A stretch of 38,673 bases of DNA, taken from NCBI GenBank assembly GCA_947306175.1, contig CAMZFV010000030.1, forward strand, positions 1 to 38,673, read 5' to 3'. Every line of letters starts with the position of its first letter. Position 1 is the first letter of the stretch. The position numbers and the translations under genes are program-made. Below the pieces are notes generated by a model. That model was given only the letters and a program-made list of their open reading frames with translations. It searched no databases and was not told the DNA's origin. This document shows positions 1-8,765 of this stretch, in pieces. Source of the stretch: an uncultured Prevotellaceae bacterium (lineage in GTDB: Bacteria > Bacteroidota > Bacteroidia > Bacteroidales > Muribaculaceae).

Positions 1-2
1 TC

Positions 3-62
3 GACAAAGTTTGTAGCATAAGTCGCAACTCCGTTGCGGTGTGCGAAAAACAAACCTTTGTC
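3..62. repeat. nested inverted repeat (possible structured RNA or REP-like element)
   Basis: An outer inverted repeat pairs GACAAAGTTTGT (3-14) with ACAAACCTTTGTC (50-62), with one bulged base. An inner perfect stem CGCAAC/GTTGCG (24-29 and 33-38) closes on TCC. Nothing in it codes. It lies beyond the argS terminator at the window edge, so whether it belongs to a downstream gene cannot be seen. Confidence 0.4.
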
Positions 63-94
63 AAACTCTAAACCCTAAACTCTAAACTCTAAAC
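63..94. repeat. short heptamer array of CTAAACT type
   Basis: About four tandem 7-bp units (CTAAACT, CTAAACC) sit directly past the argS terminator. Similar CTAAR-type heptamers recur in other gaps of this window, near 2200, 4750, 29395-29450 and 36390-36435. They are simple intergenic repeats with no coding content. Confidence 0.55.
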
Positions 95-122
95 TTCATT
101 TGCGCCAATAGGCGCAAATGAA
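95..122 (-). terminator. argS terminator hairpin
   Basis: A perfect 12-bp stem, TTCATTTGCGCC paired with GGCGCAAATGAA, closes on an AATA loop. It begins five bases past the argS stop. On the minus strand it is followed by a T-rich stretch (TTTAGAG repeats), so an intrinsic terminator is likely, although the T run is interrupted. Confidence 0.75.
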
Positions 123-126
123 TAAA

Positions 127-1911
127 TCACATCCGTTCGGGCATCTCGATGCCGAGCAACGACATGCCGCGCTTGATGACGTCGGCAACAGTCTCGCTCA
201 GCAGCTGGCGGAAGCATCGCACGGCGGTGTCCTGCTCCTTGAGGATGCTGCAGTCGTGGTAGAACTGGTTGTACTCTTTGGCCAGGTCATAGACGTAGTT
301 GGCGATGAGCGCAGGGCTGTAGTTGCGTCCGGCATCGGCAACGACGGTGGTGAAGTCGGCGAGTTTCTGAATCAGCGAAGTCTCCTTCTCGTTGGGAGCC
401 ACAGCGCTGATGTCCACGGCCTTGTAGTCGTCACAGCACTTGCGCAGCACCGACTGGATGCGGGCATAAGTGTACTGGATGAAGGGACCCGTGTTGCCGT
501 TGAAGTCGATGGACTCGCTGGGGTCGAACAGCATGGTCTTCCTCGGATCCACCTTGAGGATGAAGTACTTCAAGGCGCCCAGGCCGATCTTGCGCAGGAC
601 CTCGTCGCGCTCATCCTCGGGCACACCCTGCAGGCGGCCGGGCTCATTGGCCATATCGGTGGCGGTGGCAATCATCTCGTCCATGAGCTCGTCGGCATCG
701 ACAACGGTGCCCTCACGGGATTTCATCTTGCCGTTAGGCAGTTCGACCATACCGTAAGAGAAGTGTACTAGATCCTTGCCCCACTTGAAGCCGAGCTTGT
801 CGAGCAACAGTGAGAGTACCTGGAAGTGGTAGTTCTGCTCGTTGCCCACCACATAGATCATGCGGTCGATGGGATAGTCCTTGTAGCGCAACTGGGCGGT
901 ACCGATGTCCTGGGTCATATAGACCGAGGTGCCGTCGCTGCGCAGCAGCAGTTTGTGGTCAAGGCCTTCGGGTGTCAGGTCGGCCCACACGCTATTGTCA
1001 TCCTTGCGGTAGAAAATGCCCTTTTTCAGACCTTCGAGCACGGTGTCACGGCCCACAATATAGGTGTCGCTCTCGTAGTAGATCTTGTCGAACTCGACGC
1101 CCATGCGCTTGTAGGTCTCGTCAAAGCCGGCATACACCCAGCCGTTCATGCGCTCCCACAGGGCACGCACCTCGGAGTCGCCAGCCTCCCAGCGGCGCAG
1201 CATGTCGTGGGCCTCCTGGATGAGGGGAGCCTGCTTCTCGGCCTCTTCGGGGGTCATGCCCTTCTCGACCAACTCTTTGATCTCGGCCTTGTAGTGCTTG
1301 TCGAAGGCCACATAGAAGTCGCCGATCAGGTGGTCGCCCTTCTTGCCAGCGGACTCTGGCGTTTCGCCGTTGCCCCACTTGAGCCAGGCCAGCATCGACT
1401 TGCAGATATGGATGCCGCGGTCGTTGACGATGTTGGTCTTGACCACTTTGTAGCCGTTAGCCTCCATAATCTTGGAAAGGCTGTAACCCAGCAGGTTATT
1501 GCGCACATGTCCCAGGTGCAGGGGCTTGTTGGTGTTGGGCGAGGAATACTCGATCATCACCAGCTGACTGTCGTCGGTAGCGGCCTTGAAGCCGTAATTG
1601 GGGGTCTCGGCAACGTGCATCAACACACCCGTCCAGAACGACGGCTTGATGGTGATATTCAGGAAGCCCTTGATGACGTTGAACTTCTCAACGGCCTCGC
1701 AATGGGCCAGCATGTGCTCCCCAATCTCCTGCGCCGTCACGTCGGGCGCCTTGTGCGACGCCTTCAGGAACGGAAACACGACAATCGTCTCGTTGCCCTC
1801 AAATTCCTTCTTAGTCGTCTGGGGCACGATCTTCTCGGCGGGAAAGTCCACGCCATACAACTCCTTCACCGCCTGAGCGGTAGCCTGTGCAAGTATATTA
1901 TCAATCGACAT
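127..1911 (-). CDS. argS: arginyl-tRNA synthetase
   Basis: Class I aminoacyl-tRNA synthetase that charges tRNA-Arg with arginine in the cytoplasm. The 594-residue product has the usual bacterial length. It shows the N-terminal tRNA-recognition domain, the HIGH-type motif HLGH (about 132-135) after SSPNTNKP, the KMSKS-type loop KMKS (about 395-398, in GKMKSREGT), and a C-terminal anticodon-binding helical domain starting near GPFIQYTYARIQ. I chose the ATG at 1911 (MSIDNILAQ). The longer frame to 1938 would start at or above the transcription start implied by the -7 box at 1943-1950, while AGGAG sits a few bases before 1911. It is monocistronic, with its own promoter and terminator. The identification is secure. 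Confidence 0.97.
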   Translation of the reverse strand: MSIDNILAQATAQAVKELYGVDFPAEKIVPQTTKKEFEGNETIVVFPFLKASHKAPDVTAQEIGEHMLAHCEAVEKFNVIKGFLNITIKPSFWTGVLMHVAETPNYGFKAATDDSQLVMIEYSSPNTNKPLHLGHVRNNLLGYSLSKIMEANGYKVVKTNIVNDRGIHICKSMLAWLKWGNGETPESAGKKGDHLIGDFYVAFDKHYKAEIKELVEKGMTPEEAEKQAPLIQEAHDMLRRWEAGDSEVRALWERMNGWVYAGFDETYKRMGVEFDKIYYESDTYIVGRDTVLEGLKKGIFYRKDDNSVWADLTPEGLDHKLLLRSDGTSVYMTQDIGTAQLRYKDYPIDRMIYVVGNEQNYHFQVLSLLLDKLGFKWGKDLVHFSYGMVELPNGKMKSREGTVVDADELMDEMIATATDMANEPGRLQGVPEDERDEVLRKIGLGALKYFILKVDPRKTMLFDPSESIDFNGNTGPFIQYTYARIQSVLRKCCDDYKAVDISAVAPNEKETSLIQKLADFTTVVADAGRNYSPALIANYVYDLAKEYNQFYHDCSILKEQDTAVRCFRQLLSETVADVIKRGMSLLGIEMPERM

Positions 1912-1942
1912 AATCAATCTCCTAATTTTACAATTCAAACTG

Positions 1943-1950
1943 CAAAGATA
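1943..1950 (-). promoter_or_regulatory. argS promoter, -7 box
   Basis: CAAAGATA on the plus strand reads TATCTTTG on the minus strand, a match to the Bacteroidetes -7 consensus TAnnTTTG. A weak -33 candidate (TTCG) lies 20 bases upstream at 1971-1974. The implied leader is about 25 nt and supports the start at 1911. Confidence 0.65.
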
Positions 1951-2209
1951 GTAAAAAAGTTTTTTAACTACGAATTTCGCGAATTAAACAAAAGGCATCC
2001 GCGTTCATTTTTCAAACAACACGGACAACTTAACTACAACTTGGACAACTTTAATATATAAACGAATTTATCGACTTGGCTAAACCGAACTAAAGGTTCA
2101 CAGTTTTATAAAGAGAGCTGATGCCTTAGTATTTATTGTATTTATTGTCTTCATTATCTGATGTGCGCGGATGCCAATTAGTATAATTAGCGTAATTCGT
2201 AGTTTTATA

Positions 2210-2490
2210 AAGCCTAAAGCCTATAAAAACTTTTTGTCATGGTGGAGCCATCTTTGTGTTTTGTACCTTTGCACTGGAGGTCCTTGACATGCTTTTAACA
2301 TTCATTGATGATCGCGCACTACCCCTTTTGATTTGAACAGGATAAAACAACTCTTGAAATTCAATGGTTTGTAAAAAATAGGCAAAAAACCACCCATTGC
2401 CTTTTGACAGCAGGAGACAACTAAAAAAGTTGTCCCCATTAGTTAATAAAGTTGTCTTTGTTGTTTGAAAAAAGGAGTGCTTCCGCCCCC
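2210..2490 (+). repeat. dispersed intergenic element, copy A
   Basis: This stretch matches 29440-29715 over most of its length. Shared blocks include ACTTTTTGTCATGGTGGA, TTTTGTACCTTTGCA, TTGACATGCTTTTAACATT and GATCGCGCACTACCCCTTTT. It contains a perfect -7 box (TACCTTTG, 2264-2271) on the plus strand and ends in an AGTTGTC-type hairpin (2416-2433) followed by a GTTGTTTGAAAAA module. Both copies end just beyond the 3' end of a minus-strand surface-protein gene. No ORF is conserved between copies, so it is a non-coding repeat or RNA rather than an insertion sequence with a transposase. Confidence 0.7.
2264..2271 (+). promoter_or_regulatory. plus-strand -7 box inside element copy A
   Basis: TACCTTTG followed by CA matches TAnnTTTG exactly and is conserved in copy B. 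A TTTTTG lies 27 bases upstream, longer than the usual 19-21, so the -33 assignment is weak. Transcription would run towards the 3' end of the BspA-like gene. Confidence 0.4.
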
Positions 2491-2563
2491 ATTATCAGAC
2501 TTTGAGTTGTTTGATAAAAGGGGCGGAAGCTATTCGCTAAATTCGGGTAATTCGTAGTTTATT

Positions 2564-4729
2564 TTAGTTGTTGCTCAGTAGTGTGTCGATGAGGAAGGTA
2601 ACGTCAGAGACTGATACGGTTCCGTCGCGGTTGACGTCGGCGGCAAAATTGTAGTTGGTTTCGCCAGCAAGCAGGAGGTCGATGAGTGCCGTCACGTCGC
2701 TGACGGAGATGGCACCGTCGCTGTTCAGGTCGCCAGGATCAGGCGCTGAAGCATCGATAAAGTAACCAGGATTGCTGGTTCCACCGTCGATGTGGGCATA
2801 TGACCTGTCCTTGTGGCGGGAATCATAAACCGTTCCTTTACCTCCCACGAGTCTTGTACAACCATCAAACACGATATAGTCGCTATTGAAATTCGAGAGG
2901 TGCGCAGTGGTCCAACCTTCGCCCACCTTGATGGTGACAAGGTTGCTACAACCATTAAACATCTCATTGATGAGCGATAGTTTTGGTGTATTGAAACTGC
3001 TCAAGTCAAGACTCGTCAAACTGCTGCAATCCTTGAATGTCCGATACAGAGATGTCAGTTTCTGAGTATTGAAACTGTTCAGGTTTATGCTTGTCAAGTT
3101 GGTACAATCGCCAAACATTTCTGACAACGTCGTCACCTGTCCAGTGTCGAAGTTGCTTAAGTCAAGACTGGTCAAACCCTTGCACCCCCAAAACATGGAA
3201 TCCATGTTTGTCACCTTGGGTGTGCCAAAATTGCTCAAGTCAAGACTCGTCAAACTCCAGCAACTGCAAAACATGTGATACATGGTGGTCACGTTCTCGT
3301 TGCTGAAACTGCTCAAGTTAAGGCTTGTCAATCCTGTGCAACCGTAGAACATATCTTCCATACTCGTCACCTGCCTAGTGTCGAAGTTGCTCAAATCAAG
3401 GCTGGTTAAACCGGAAGCATCCCTAAACATACTTTCCATAGTAGTCACTTGGGAGGTGTTGAAGTTGCTTAGGTCAAGGGTGGTCAAACCCTTGCAGCCC
3501 CAGAACATTCTCGCCATATTGGTCACGTTGTTGGTGTTGAAGTGCGTCACGTCAAGTTCGGTCAAACCGCTACTGCTATAGAACATACAGTACATGTTGG
3601 TCACGTTAGACGTGTTGAAATGGGTCACGTCAAGGCTGGTCAACGAATCGCAATCGGCTAACATGTACTGCATCGACGTCACATTCTCGGTGTTGAAATG
3701 TCTCACATCCAAGCTGGGCAGACGTACGCAGCCCCAGAACATATAATCCATGTTGGTCACATTAGACGTGTTGAAACTACTGATATCAAGAGTCTGTAAA
3801 TGACTGCAATGCGAAACCATCGCTGCCATGTTGGTCACATTCTCGGTATTGAAACTGCTCAAATCAAGGCTCGTCAGACCAGAGCAGCTTACAAACATGT
3901 AACTGATGTTTGTAGCGCTGGAGGTGTCAAAATTACTCACGTCAAGGCTTGTCAAACCGGAGCAGTTACCAAACATAGCATTCATGGTTTTGACGTTCAC
4001 AGTATTGAAATTGCTCACGTCAAGGCTCGTCAGACTGGAGCAGTCATAGAACAATGAATTCATGTTTTCGACTTTCCTGGTGTCGAAGCTGCTCACATCA
4101 AGGCTCCCAATCTTGCGGCATCCAGAGAACATGCCACCCATGGTTTTTACATTGGCGGTGTTAAAGCCGCTCACATCAATGCCCGACAAATTGTAACAAT
4201 TATAGAACATTGAACCCATGGTTTCGACATTCCTGGTGTCAAAATTGCTCACATCAAGGCTGTCAATCTTGCGGCATTCATAGAACATGCCAGCCATCTC
4301 TTTCACGTTGGAGGTGTTAAAGCCGCTCACGTCAGCCCTCGTCAAAATGGAACATTTACCGAACATTGAACTCATGTTTGTCACCGCGGAAGTGTTGAGG
4401 TAATTCAATCCGGTAATGCTCTCGAGTTTCGACATTTCGTAAAACCACCTGAAAGTTGTCGTGGGACGGGCATCGGCAAATGACGGGTCAAACACTACAC
4501 TGACAACACCACCGCTAAAGCCATACTCCCACCAGTCAGGCTGATCGTTTGTCGAATTCAGGCTCAGTGCGTAGCCAGGGCGCGAATCCCGCTGATCGTC
4601 ATAATAGAACGTCAACGTGTTATCATCGTATGTGTACACCACATAGGGAGCCGTGGCAGCGAATGTGCTCATCGCATACATCACACTCGCCATCACAGTC
4701 AACATTTTTAAGAGAAAAAACTTTTTCAT
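2564..4729 (-). CDS. secreted BspA-like leucine-rich repeat protein with dockerin-like tail
   Basis: A 721-residue surface or secreted protein. An N-terminal signal peptide (MKKFFLLKMLTVMASVMYAM, cut near TFA-AT) precedes about 19 tandem repeats of about 26 residues (roughly 95-590) with the pattern NVTNMxxMFxxCxxLTSLDLSxFNT, the DUF285/BspA-like LRR family known from adhesins. The DNA shows the same 78-bp period. The last 58 residues hold two DxNxDGxxxxxD calcium-binding repeats (DLNSDGAISVSD and DVNRDGTVSVSD) of dockerin type. No typical T9SS C-terminal domain is present. Adhesion or matrix binding is an inference from the family. The gene appears monocistronic, with repeat-rich gaps on both sides. 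Confidence 0.88.
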   Translation of the reverse strand: MKKFFLLKMLTVMASVMYAMSTFAATAPYVVYTYDDNTLTFYYDDQRDSRPGYALSLNSTNDQPDWWEYGFSGGVVSVVFDPSFADARPTTTFRWFYEMSKLESITGLNYLNTSAVTNMSSMFGKCSILTRADVSGFNTSNVKEMAGMFYECRKIDSLDVSNFDTRNVETMGSMFYNCYNLSGIDVSGFNTANVKTMGGMFSGCRKIGSLDVSSFDTRKVENMNSLFYDCSSLTSLDVSNFNTVNVKTMNAMFGNCSGLTSLDVSNFDTSSATNISYMFVSCSGLTSLDLSSFNTENVTNMAAMVSHCSHLQTLDISSFNTSNVTNMDYMFWGCVRLPSLDVRHFNTENVTSMQYMLADCDSLTSLDVTHFNTSNVTNMYCMFYSSSGLTELDVTHFNTNNVTNMARMFWGCKGLTTLDLSNFNTSQVTTMESMFRDASGLTSLDLSNFDTRQVTSMEDMFYGCTGLTSLNLSSFSNENVTTMYHMFCSCWSLTSLDLSNFGTPKVTNMDSMFWGCKGLTSLDLSNFDTGQVTTLSEMFGDCTNLTSINLNSFNTQKLTSLYRTFKDCSSLTSLDLSSFNTPKLSLINEMFNGCSNLVTIKVGEGWTTAHLSNFNSDYIVFDGCTRLVGGKGTVYDSRHKDRSYAHIDGGTSNPGYFIDASAPDPGDLNSDGAISVSDVTALIDLLLAGETNYNFAADVNRDGTVSVSDVTFLIDTLLSNN

Positions 4730-4753
4730 AAGTAGTTGTATTTAGTATTAATA

Positions 4754-4778
4754 GTCCTTAGTTTTTAGTCCTTAGTTT
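4754..4778. repeat. short AGTCCTTAGTTT repeat
   Basis: AGTCCTTAGTTTTTAGTCCTTAG-type direct repeats lie between the BspA-like gene and the helicase. On the minus strand they read CTAAGGACTAAAAACTAAGG, the same family as the heptamers at 29395-29450. Confidence 0.5.
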
Positions 4779-4781
4779 ACT

Positions 4782-4806
4782 GAGACGCAAGATTTTGCGT
4801 CTCTAC
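4782..4806 (-). repeat. palindromic GAGACGCAA element supplying the helicase stop codon and terminator
   Basis: GAGACGCAA (4782-4790) pairs perfectly with TTGCGTCTC (4795-4803) around GATT. The helicase stop TAG (4803-4805) is formed by the outer CTAC end of the element. A second, perfectly symmetric copy lies at 25215-25236. It probably also acts as the transcription terminator of the operon, though no long T run follows. Confidence 0.65.
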
Positions 4807-7800
4807 TGGGATGGCACATCGAGGACGGCGTCCTCGAGAAGGTACCACAGGTGGCCGTGGATGGGGGTGGCGGGGAAGATGAGGCGCAACTTGGCCATGT
4901 AGCGGTTCAACTGGCGCAGGTAGCGCTTGTCGTCGCGCTGGCCGCTCTTGTAGTCGATGACGTGGAGGGTACCGTCGGGACGGAGAATGATGCGGTCGGG
5001 GCGCAGGTTCTCGATGCCGTCCTCGTCCCACAGGCTGTCGCTGGCGGTGGAGATGGTGCGTTCGCTATAGACCTTGTTGGCGGGGTCATACCAGCCATAA
5101 ACGGGGCTGGAGGGATCCATGATGGGACCTCGCACGTGGGCGTTGACGTTATCGAGGTTGCAGACATCATCGGGGTTGGTGGTGATGATGCCGTGCTTGA
5201 GGGCCGTGGCGATGACGCGGTCCACATCGTTGCGGTCGTTGATGCGGCTCAGGACGCTGTGCATGCGGATACCTTCCTTGATACTGGTGCTGGCGGCATG
5301 ATCCACCCTGACGTGCAAGTCGGACGGGAGGTTATTGACGACATAGCGGGAAATCGGGCAGGTGGTCGCCACCTGGGTTATCTTTTCACGCTTGCTGTCA
5401 AGCTGCTCCCGCGTGGAGATTTCGCCCATCTCGTACCAGCCTGTAGGCTCGCCCGCGGCATCGATGACGGGGGCCATCATGGCGGTGTTCTTGACATAGT
5501 CCAAGAGCAGCGGCTTGAGTTCATTGATCAGGCCTTCGTCACAGAAGATGTGCAACTCGGAGCGGGGGCGAGTCATGGCCACATAGGTCTTGTTGAGGTT
5601 GTCGATGATCACCGCAGCACGCTGTTCACTGATGAAGGCTCGTGCCTGAGGGCCAAAGCAACCCTCGTCATACAGCATGACCAGGGGCTTCTTCCCCACC
5701 CTCACCAGCGGGGGCACCAAATCAAGGTCGCAAGGCGTCACTGAGGGCGGCAATACGGTCATGACATCAGCAAAGGCCTCACGCGTCATCCAGTAATGCT
5801 CCTCGCGGCTATTGTCATTGATTTGCCAGTTGGCATAGGGGAGGACAACACAGTCAAATTCAAGTCCCTTGGACTTGTGGACGGTCATGATGTTGACGGC
5901 ATCACTCGTCGTTGGGGAAGCCACAGTGAGCTTTTCCTTGTTATCGTCCCAATACTTGAGGAACTCCCTGACGCTGCCACCATTGCGCATCGACGAGAAC
6001 TGCAGGACAGCATCCTGGAAAGCCAGCAGGAAAGCCGTCTCGTTATCAACATCGCCGCTCGTTGCAGCGTCGCTCTTGAAATAGGCGATGATGGACTCGA
6101 CAATGCTCACCAGCGTGGTGAGTTCGCCAGAGGACGGCAAGAGGCGGCGCAGGATTTCGTCGTAGTTAGGGGTCTGCGGATTACCAGCGCCTTCAGCAGA
6201 CGGCTGGGCTGAAGTCGAAAGGCACTGCTCCAGTATCTTACCATTTTCCAGCGGGTCATTCCCCTCGTTGGCGCCTACCTGACGAATGAACTCACCCATC
6301 GCGGCATAGAGGCGCTGATCGCTCGCCCTGTTGCGGTTGAAGCGGCTCATCTCACGGGTAGTATCCTCGTCCTCCTCGTCATCACCCTGGCTGAACTGGC
6401 TGATGTCGATGAAACGCAACATGGCGATGATGCGCCTCACCACTGGCGAATTGCTCAACAACAGCGATTCGCCCGAGATGATGTTGATGGTCTCGCCCGT
6501 GGTACAACGGTTGTAATCCAGAATGCGCTTGACAATGGCATTGCCCTGGGCATTGGTGTTCACGAGAATGCCGATTTTGCCCCAGTCATAACGCTGGTGC
6601 AGCCTGAGCAGGTAGCCTGGCAACACCGCCAGCAGGTCCACCTTGTCGGGGTCATAATCATCGGAACCGATTGCTGCGGCCTCGCTGATGACGGGGTCCA
6701 TCATCAGTTTGCCATAGTTACATGGGAGCAGCCTCACATAGCCCGGGACCTTTTTCTCGTCGATATCCTTAGGCTTGGCCTGCACGACATCTTCGGGAAA
6801 CTCGGGATAAAGCTGCCTGATGAACTCGAAGAAGCTGTTATTGAAATCGATGATGTTACTGGAACTGCGGTAATTGGTCGATGTGGGTTCGCCGGGCTTG
6901 ACGGGAGGCTGATAGATGTGGCTGTCAAAATCCGTGTTGACCTTCTCCCTGAATACCGACGGGTCGGCGTTGCGGAAGCGGTAAATCGACTGCTTGGCAT
7001 CGCCGATGAGCATATTGAAATTGCCGCTTGCCAGACTGCTGTCGAGCAAATCACGGAAATTCTCATACTGCTTGGTGCTCGTGTCCTGGAACTCGTCAAT
7101 CATGAAGTGAGCGATGCTCGTGCTCACCCGCTCATAGATGAAGTTGGAGCCGCTCTCGAGGACGGTGCCGATCAACTCATTGGTGTCGCTGATGAGAATT
7201 GAGTTGGATTCATGGCGGTAGCGCTCCAGGAACACATCAATCATCGCCAACATGCCCAAGAGCCCCAAATCCTTCTCAATCGCCCTGAACATCGATGCTA
7301 CCACCTCGATGCGGGCGTAGGCGCCTATCAATTGGGCAAGATGTTCAAGGACGTCGTCTCCAGGCATCAGCTTGGGCGTGAATTGGCTGGTTATCTTATC
7401 GATATCAAAGTCCTTGAGAATCGTCGCGATGTTTTCCTCATCGGCCATGATGTTATAGAACTTCCTGCCCTTATAGAAAGTGGGTGCCAACGGACGCAGA
7501 GCGTTCAGAATAACATCCAGCGCCTGCTGCTGTTCTGTCCCACAGGCCTCGACCACCCGCCTGACAAAGGTCTTGAAGGCGCGGATGCGGGAAAAGTCGC
7601 TCACAAACCCGCCTTGCTCATCGACATGCCCCAGGTAGTCGCGGATGTCGCCCATCTTGCTGCGGAAGACCTCGGTATTGATCTGCTTGGCAAACTTGAG
7701 GAAATCGCCGCCATCATTGAAGAACTCCCAGGTTTTCTTGTCGGGGTCGCCATGGATGAGGTGCTGCTGGTATTCCTTGACCCAGTTGTCCACATCGGTG

Positions 7801-8348
7801 GGCTTGCCCTCCTGCCCTAGCGAGAGCAGGAAATTGTGAATCGCCACGCGCACGGCATAGACATCGTCGAGCTGGATGTCGTAGTTGAAGTCGCGGTCCA
7901 GCTCTCGCGCGAAATTGCGCAGGATGGTCTGGAAGAACGAGTCGATGGTGCTCACGTTGAAGTTGCTGTAGTCAAAGAGCAACTCGTTGAGCGCCTGTCG
8001 GGCTAATGCCCGCACCTGTGTCTCGGTCAATCCCGACTCGCTGATGAACCCATCGAGGTAATCGCTATGCACACCAGGCCTGGCCAGGGCGTCCAGTTCC
8101 TTGATGATGCGTTCCTTCATCTCATCGGTCGCCTTGTTGGTAAACGTGATGGCCAACAAGAGCCTGTGAGCGTTGAGAATGTGCTTGTCGCCCTCACGGC
8201 GGCGCGGCACCAGTTGTCCTTCCTCGTCGGTAGTGAACAGCAGGTGCTTGATGTACTGCAATGCTAGATTATAGGTCTTGCCAGAGCCTGCCGAGGCCTT
8301 GAGCACCAGCAGATTGCGATCCTTGTTATTGTTCAACGGTCGGTTCAT
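4803..8348 (-). CDS. AddA/RecB-like UvrD-family helicase-nuclease
   Basis: An ATP-dependent DNA helicase-nuclease of the AddA/RecB type, expected in double-strand break end processing for homologous recombination. The 1,181-residue protein shows Walker A ASAGSGKT (K24), motif II IDEFQDTS (D418, E419), GDAKQSIYRFRNAD (motif III), NYRSS (R494), TVHKSKGLEFD (H824), YVAMTRPRSELHIF (motif VI), and a C-terminal RecB-family nuclease core with VIDYKSG (D1132, K1134) and YLRQLNRYM. It starts at the ATG at 8348, 11 bases after the SUI1-type gene, so the two are probably co-transcribed. The usual partner AddB is not in the window. AddA is my best guess; a stand-alone RecB-like enzyme is the alternative. 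Confidence 0.9.
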   Translation of the reverse strand: MNRPLNNNKDRNLLVLKASAGSGKTYNLALQYIKHLLFTTDEEGQLVPRRREGDKHILNAHRLLLAITFTNKATDEMKERIIKELDALARPGVHSDYLDGFISESGLTETQVRALARQALNELLFDYSNFNVSTIDSFFQTILRNFARELDRDFNYDIQLDDVYAVRVAIHNFLLSLGQEGKPTDVDNWVKEYQQHLIHGDPDKKTWEFFNDGGDFLKFAKQINTEVFRSKMGDIRDYLGHVDEQGGFVSDFSRIRAFKTFVRRVVEACGTEQQQALDVILNALRPLAPTFYKGRKFYNIMADEENIATILKDFDIDKITSQFTPKLMPGDDVLEHLAQLIGAYARIEVVASMFRAIEKDLGLLGMLAMIDVFLERYRHESNSILISDTNELIGTVLESGSNFIYERVSTSIAHFMIDEFQDTSTKQYENFRDLLDSSLASGNFNMLIGDAKQSIYRFRNADPSVFREKVNTDFDSHIYQPPVKPGEPTSTNYRSSSNIIDFNNSFFEFIRQLYPEFPEDVVQAKPKDIDEKKVPGYVRLLPCNYGKLMMDPVISEAAAIGSDDYDPDKVDLLAVLPGYLLRLHQRYDWGKIGILVNTNAQGNAIVKRILDYNRCTTGETINIISGESLLLSNSPVVRRIIAMLRFIDISQFSQGDDEEDEDTTREMSRFNRNRASDQRLYAAMGEFIRQVGANEGNDPLENGKILEQCLSTSAQPSAEGAGNPQTPNYDEILRRLLPSSGELTTLVSIVESIIAYFKSDAATSGDVDNETAFLLAFQDAVLQFSSMRNGGSVREFLKYWDDNKEKLTVASPTTSDAVNIMTVHKSKGLEFDCVVLPYANWQINDNSREEHYWMTREAFADVMTVLPPSVTPCDLDLVPPLVRVGKKPLVMLYDEGCFGPQARAFISEQRAAVIIDNLNKTYVAMTRPRSELHIFCDEGLINELKPLLLDYVKNTAMMAPVIDAAGEPTGWYEMGEISTREQLDSKREKITQVATTCPISRYVVNNLPSDLHVRVDHAASTSIKEGIRMHSVLSRINDRNDVDRVIATALKHGIITTNPDDVCNLDNVNAHVRGPIMDPSSPVYGWYDPANKVYSERTISTASDSLWDEDGIENLRPDRIILRPDGTLHVIDYKSGQRDDKRYLRQLNRYMAKLRLIFPATPIHGHLWYLLEDAVLDVPSQ

Positions 8349-8359
8349 CTCCTATCTCA

Positions 8360-8716
8360 TTATATAATGCGTGCCTTGAAGCCCATCTGCTTGAGCAGTT
8401 CGAACACACGCTGGCGGAAATCACCTTGAATCAATATCTCGCCACCACGGGCACTACCCCCTACTCCCAAGCTAGACTTGAGCTTAGAAGCCAACTGCTT
8501 GAGGGCCTCGTCGTCGCAGGTGAAACCCGTGATGATGGTTGCCTGCTTGCCGCCACGACCCTTGCGCTCCAGGACGATGTCAAGGCGCGTGGAGTCTTGC
8601 TGCTGACGGGCATCGCCATTATCCTGTTGCTCAGTCACTTCGGGCGCTGCATTTTCATCGGGGACGGGCACGTTGAACGCTTTGCCCAAGGCATCTTTCC
8701 AGTCCATAGTATTCAT
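8360..8716 (-). CDS. SUI1/YciH-family translation initiation factor-like protein
   Basis: A 118-residue protein of the eIF1/SUI1 (YciH) family, which in bacteria is thought to affect start-codon selection at the ribosome. Residues 1-40 are low-complexity and Gln/Asp-rich. The SUI1 fold follows, with the basic loop [16 protein letters not shown], then [22 protein letters not shown] and the C-terminal [12 protein letters not shown], all matching the family signature. The ATG at 8716 is used; MDWKDAL nine bases later is possible. It leads a two-gene operon with the helicase (11-bp gap), and its promoter lies in the 75-bp repeats. A functional link to the helicase is not evident. Confidence 0.9.
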   Translation of the reverse strand: MNTMDWKDALGKAFNVPVPDENAAPEVTEQQDNGDARQQQDSTRLDIVLERKGRGGKQATIITGFTCDDEALKQLASKLKSSLGVGGSARGGEILIQGDFRQRVFELLKQMGFKARII

Positions 8717-8765
8717 AGTTCTAAAAAAATTATGATGGCATTAAACCTTTAAGCCACTTATATAT

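Larger units (their letters stand above)
1951..2563. other. 613-bp gene-free region of intergenic repeats
   Basis: No convincing gene lies between argS and the BspA-like gene. The region holds modular repeats: an inverted copy of a GTTGTTTGAAAAA...GCGGATGCC module near 1998-2025, AATTAGTATAATT and AATTCGTAGTTT motifs near 2175-2205 and 2540-2560, GACAACT/AGTTGTC stems, and one copy of a roughly 300-bp element that also lies at 29440-29770. Confidence 0.7.

Noticed and set aside
63..94. Telomere-like TTTAGGG/TTTAGAG heptamers
   Set aside because: Internal, short and degenerate, with the same units inside bacterial operons; these are simple intergenic repeats, not telomeres.
1912..1938. Longer argS start at 1938
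   Set aside because: It lies at or above the inferred transcription start and adds nine residues not expected in the family.
826..2061. 411-codon open frame on the plus strand
   Set aside because: It lies antisense to argS, whose motifs are unambiguous; the frame is open because of argS codon composition.
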